DNA from: Flavobacterium hiemivividum
Lineage (GTDB): Bacteria > Bacteroidota > Bacteroidia > Flavobacteriales > Flavobacteriaceae
Assembly (NCBI RefSeq): GCF_004349145.1
Contig: NZ_SMFO01000001.1
Coordinates: forward strand, 248,001-312,000
Reading direction: 5' to 3'
Length of the DNA stretch: 64,000 bases
Shown: one piece after another, positions 62,761-64,000 of the stretch
Position numbering within the stretch: position 1 is the first letter of the stretch
Layout of the letters: each line of letters begins with the position of its first letter
Program-made: the position numbers and the translations under genes
The notes under the pieces: model-generated
Seen by the model: the letters and a program-made list of their open reading frames with translations, nothing else
Told to the model about the DNA's origin: nothing
Database searches by the model: none

Positions 62761-63401
62761 TGCATTTTATTTCCCAAGAATTAGAAGATTATATCGAACA
62801 ACATTCTGAAAAAGAGCCCGCTCTATTAGCCGCTTTAAATAAAGAAACTTATCAGAAAATATTATTACCACGCATGTTGAGTGGCCATTTTCAAGGACGT
62901 GTTTTAAGCATGCTTGCAAAACTGATTCGCCCAGTGAATATTCTTGAAATCGGCACCTATACAGGCTATTCCGCTTTGTGTTTGTGCGAAGGAATGCAAG
63001 ACGGCGGAACACTTCACACCATTGACATTAAAGAAGAATTAGTAGATTTTCAAAGGAAACATTTTGACAAATCGCCTTGGGGAAAGCAAATCATACAACA
63101 TCTAGGTGAAGCAGTAGATATTATACCTGTACTAGATGTAAAATTTGATTTGGTTTTTATTGATGCTGATAAGGAAAACTACATTAATTATTTTAATATC
63201 ATTTTGCCAAAAATGAACAAAGGAGGAATTATCCTTTCTGATAATGTTTTGTGGAGCGGAAAAGTACTAGAACCACTGCACCCAAACGACCTGAGCACAA
63301 AAATACTAGTAGAATATAATGAATTACTAAAAAATGACACTAGAGTTGAAACGGTGCTATTGCCTATCAGAGATGGTTTGACAGTGAGTAGAGTATTATA
63401 A
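62760..63401 (+). CDS. SAM-dependent O-methyltransferase
   Basis: 213 residues, class I methyltransferase of the catechol/caffeoyl-CoA group. SAM loop ILEIGTYTGYSALCL near residue 62, then HTIDIKEE, FDLVFIDADKENYINYF with the metal Asp and GGIILSDNVLWSG. The substrate is unknown. Its ATG overlaps the stop of the broken toxin gene, so it is now probably read from the toxin-antitoxin transcript. Confidence 0.9.
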   Translation: MHFISQELEDYIEQHSEKEPALLAALNKETYQKILLPRMLSGHFQGRVLSMLAKLIRPVNILEIGTYTGYSALCLCEGMQDGGTLHTIDIKEELVDFQRKHFDKSPWGKQIIQHLGEAVDIIPVLDVKFDLVFIDADKENYINYFNIILPKMNKGGIILSDNVLWSGKVLEPLHPNDLSTKILVEYNELLKNDTRVETVLLPIRDGLTVSRVL

Positions 63402-63445
63402 TTTCTTATTCTAAAAAACATCCTTCTTCCGCAAATTACTGCTTT

Positions 63446-63588
63446 AGCCCAGATTAAAAAGAATATCCTTGTGAATGAAAATGATTTTTTTCTAAACAAA
63501 AAAGAGCGACTAAAAGAAGCTCCTTTATTGTTATTGAAAAAACTATTTTCATTCATAAGATTGAAATGTAAAGCTGGAATTGCTTCTT
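63446..63588 (+). repeat. Structured repeat copy C after the O-methyltransferase gene
   Basis: 143 nt. GAGC (63504-63507) pairs with GCTC (63519-63522) around the loop GACTAAAAGAA, and TGAATGAAAAT (63472-63482) pairs with ATTTTCATTCA (63545-63555), in the same register. Outer parts AGCCCAGAT and AGCTGGAA match copy A almost exactly, while the stem sequence is different but paired. It lies in a convergent gap. Confidence 0.8.
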
Positions 63589-63594
63589 AAGGAT

Positions 63595-64000
63595 CTATAA
63601 CGGAAAATACTTTTTTTGAAGTGCTTGATAGATTTTAAAGACTAAATAGCCCGAAAATATTCCGAATAAATAACCACATATAATGTCAAGGGGATAATGC
63701 AAGCCTAAATAAATCCTACTATAAGCGAATACCAATGGCCATAAAAACAATAAGTAGCCGTATTTGAAGTGTCGAAATATAACAAAATAAATAAAGGTCG
63801 CAGCCGCCATACTGTTGGAAGCATGACCTGAGAAAAAACTATAGGAAGTGCGAACTTGTACTACACGTATAATCGAGTTAATTTCTGGATTACTGCAGGG
63901 GCGTAGCCTTTGAAACCCATTTTTCACCAAGTTAGTTGCCTGATCTGTAAATGTAATTAAAACGGCAATAGCCAAAACAAAAAATACCGTTTGTCTTAGT
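63595..64000 (-). CDS. PAP2-superfamily phosphatase (partial, runs off the window)
   Basis: At least 134 residues; the frame stays open to the window end (upstream codons read LRQTVFFVLAIAVL), so the start is outside. The three phosphatase motifs are seen: KNGFQRLRPC, SFFSGHASNS and SRIYLGLHYPLD, with the two catalytic histidines. Membrane helices lie between them. Such proteins dephosphorylate lipid phosphates, for example undecaprenyl pyrophosphate; substrate here unknown. Confidence 0.85.
   Translation of the reverse strand, partial: LRQTVFFVLAIAVLITFTDQATNLVKNGFQRLRPCSNPEINSIIRVVQVRTSYSFFSGHASNSMAAATFIYFVIFRHFKYGYLLFLWPLVFAYSRIYLGLHYPLDIICGYLFGIFSGYLVFKIYQALQKKYFPL

Noticed and set aside
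63188..63556. 122-residue minus-strand frame
   Set aside because: Antisense to the O-methyltransferase and running through repeat copy C; no recognisable domain.

Overview
The window looks like a chromosomal segment of a Flavobacterium or close relative (phylum Bacteroidota). It is AT-rich and encodes the lineage-specific gliding and type IX secretion genes gldK-gldL-gldM-gldN plus gldB and gldC. It also carries the XrtF exosortase pair, a short RpoD/SigA of 287 residues, and several Bacteroidota-type -7 boxes (TAnnTTTG), one with a perfectly spaced TTG at -33 ahead of rpsO. No rRNA, phage, CRISPR or insertion sequence was seen. The only tRNA found is tRNA-Arg(UCG).

Layout. 0-12.3 kb: the end of an unidentified gene, a structured repeat, an ABC-F ATPase, a DUF983 protein, a FAD oxidoreductase, then the minus-strand run topA - arginase-like protein - gldK - gldL - gldM - gldN. 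12.5-22 kb: glpD, a small membrane protein, then miaB - (GxxExxY element) - sigma-54 activator - lptE - TPR-like protein - secG - groES - groEL. 22-29.3 kb: a DedA protein, a probable metal (copper) module (HYC_CC_PP protein, TonB receptor, HMA protein), a beta-CASP nuclease beside an ATP-cone/PD-(D/E)XK nuclease, and xrtF with its partner. 29.4-36.4 kb: an fRMsr-type GAF protein, rpsO, pnp, rpoD, rpe, a CBS protein, an MtfA-like peptidase and tRNA-Arg. 36.4-52.9 kb: yqeY and the complete minus-strand dcw cluster mraZ-rsmH-ftsL-ftsI-murE-mraY-murD-ftsW-murG-murC-ftsQ-ftsA-ftsZ, without murF or ddl and with three MraZ boxes in front. 53.3-64 kb: an alpha/beta hydrolase, engB, gldB-gldC, nadE, an orphan response regulator, dnaG, a polyprenyl synthase, rlmN, a decayed toxin-antitoxin module fused in front of an O-methyltransferase gene, and a PAP2 phosphatase cut by the window end.

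Most of the window is housekeeping: envelope growth, division, protein folding and export, translation and RNA decay. The unusual material lies between genes. Three copies of a 142-144 nt element at 163-306, 36958-37099 and 63446-63588 each fold into one long symmetrical hairpin with a conserved 11-nt loop (GACYRRMRGAA closed by AGC/GCT), while their stem sequences differ but stay paired. Other items are a GxxExxY gene framed by 31-bp terminal inverted repeats, a palindrome-rich leader before rpe with mutually exclusive hairpins, a 107-bp element with GCGTAA-type ends, and a toxin-antitoxin cassette that appears to have split off and partly duplicated the start of the O-methyltransferase gene. 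Among the proteins, an arginase-fold protein beside gldK has lost its metal ligands, DnaG has lost all four zinc ligands, and an ATP-cone is fused to a nuclease domain.
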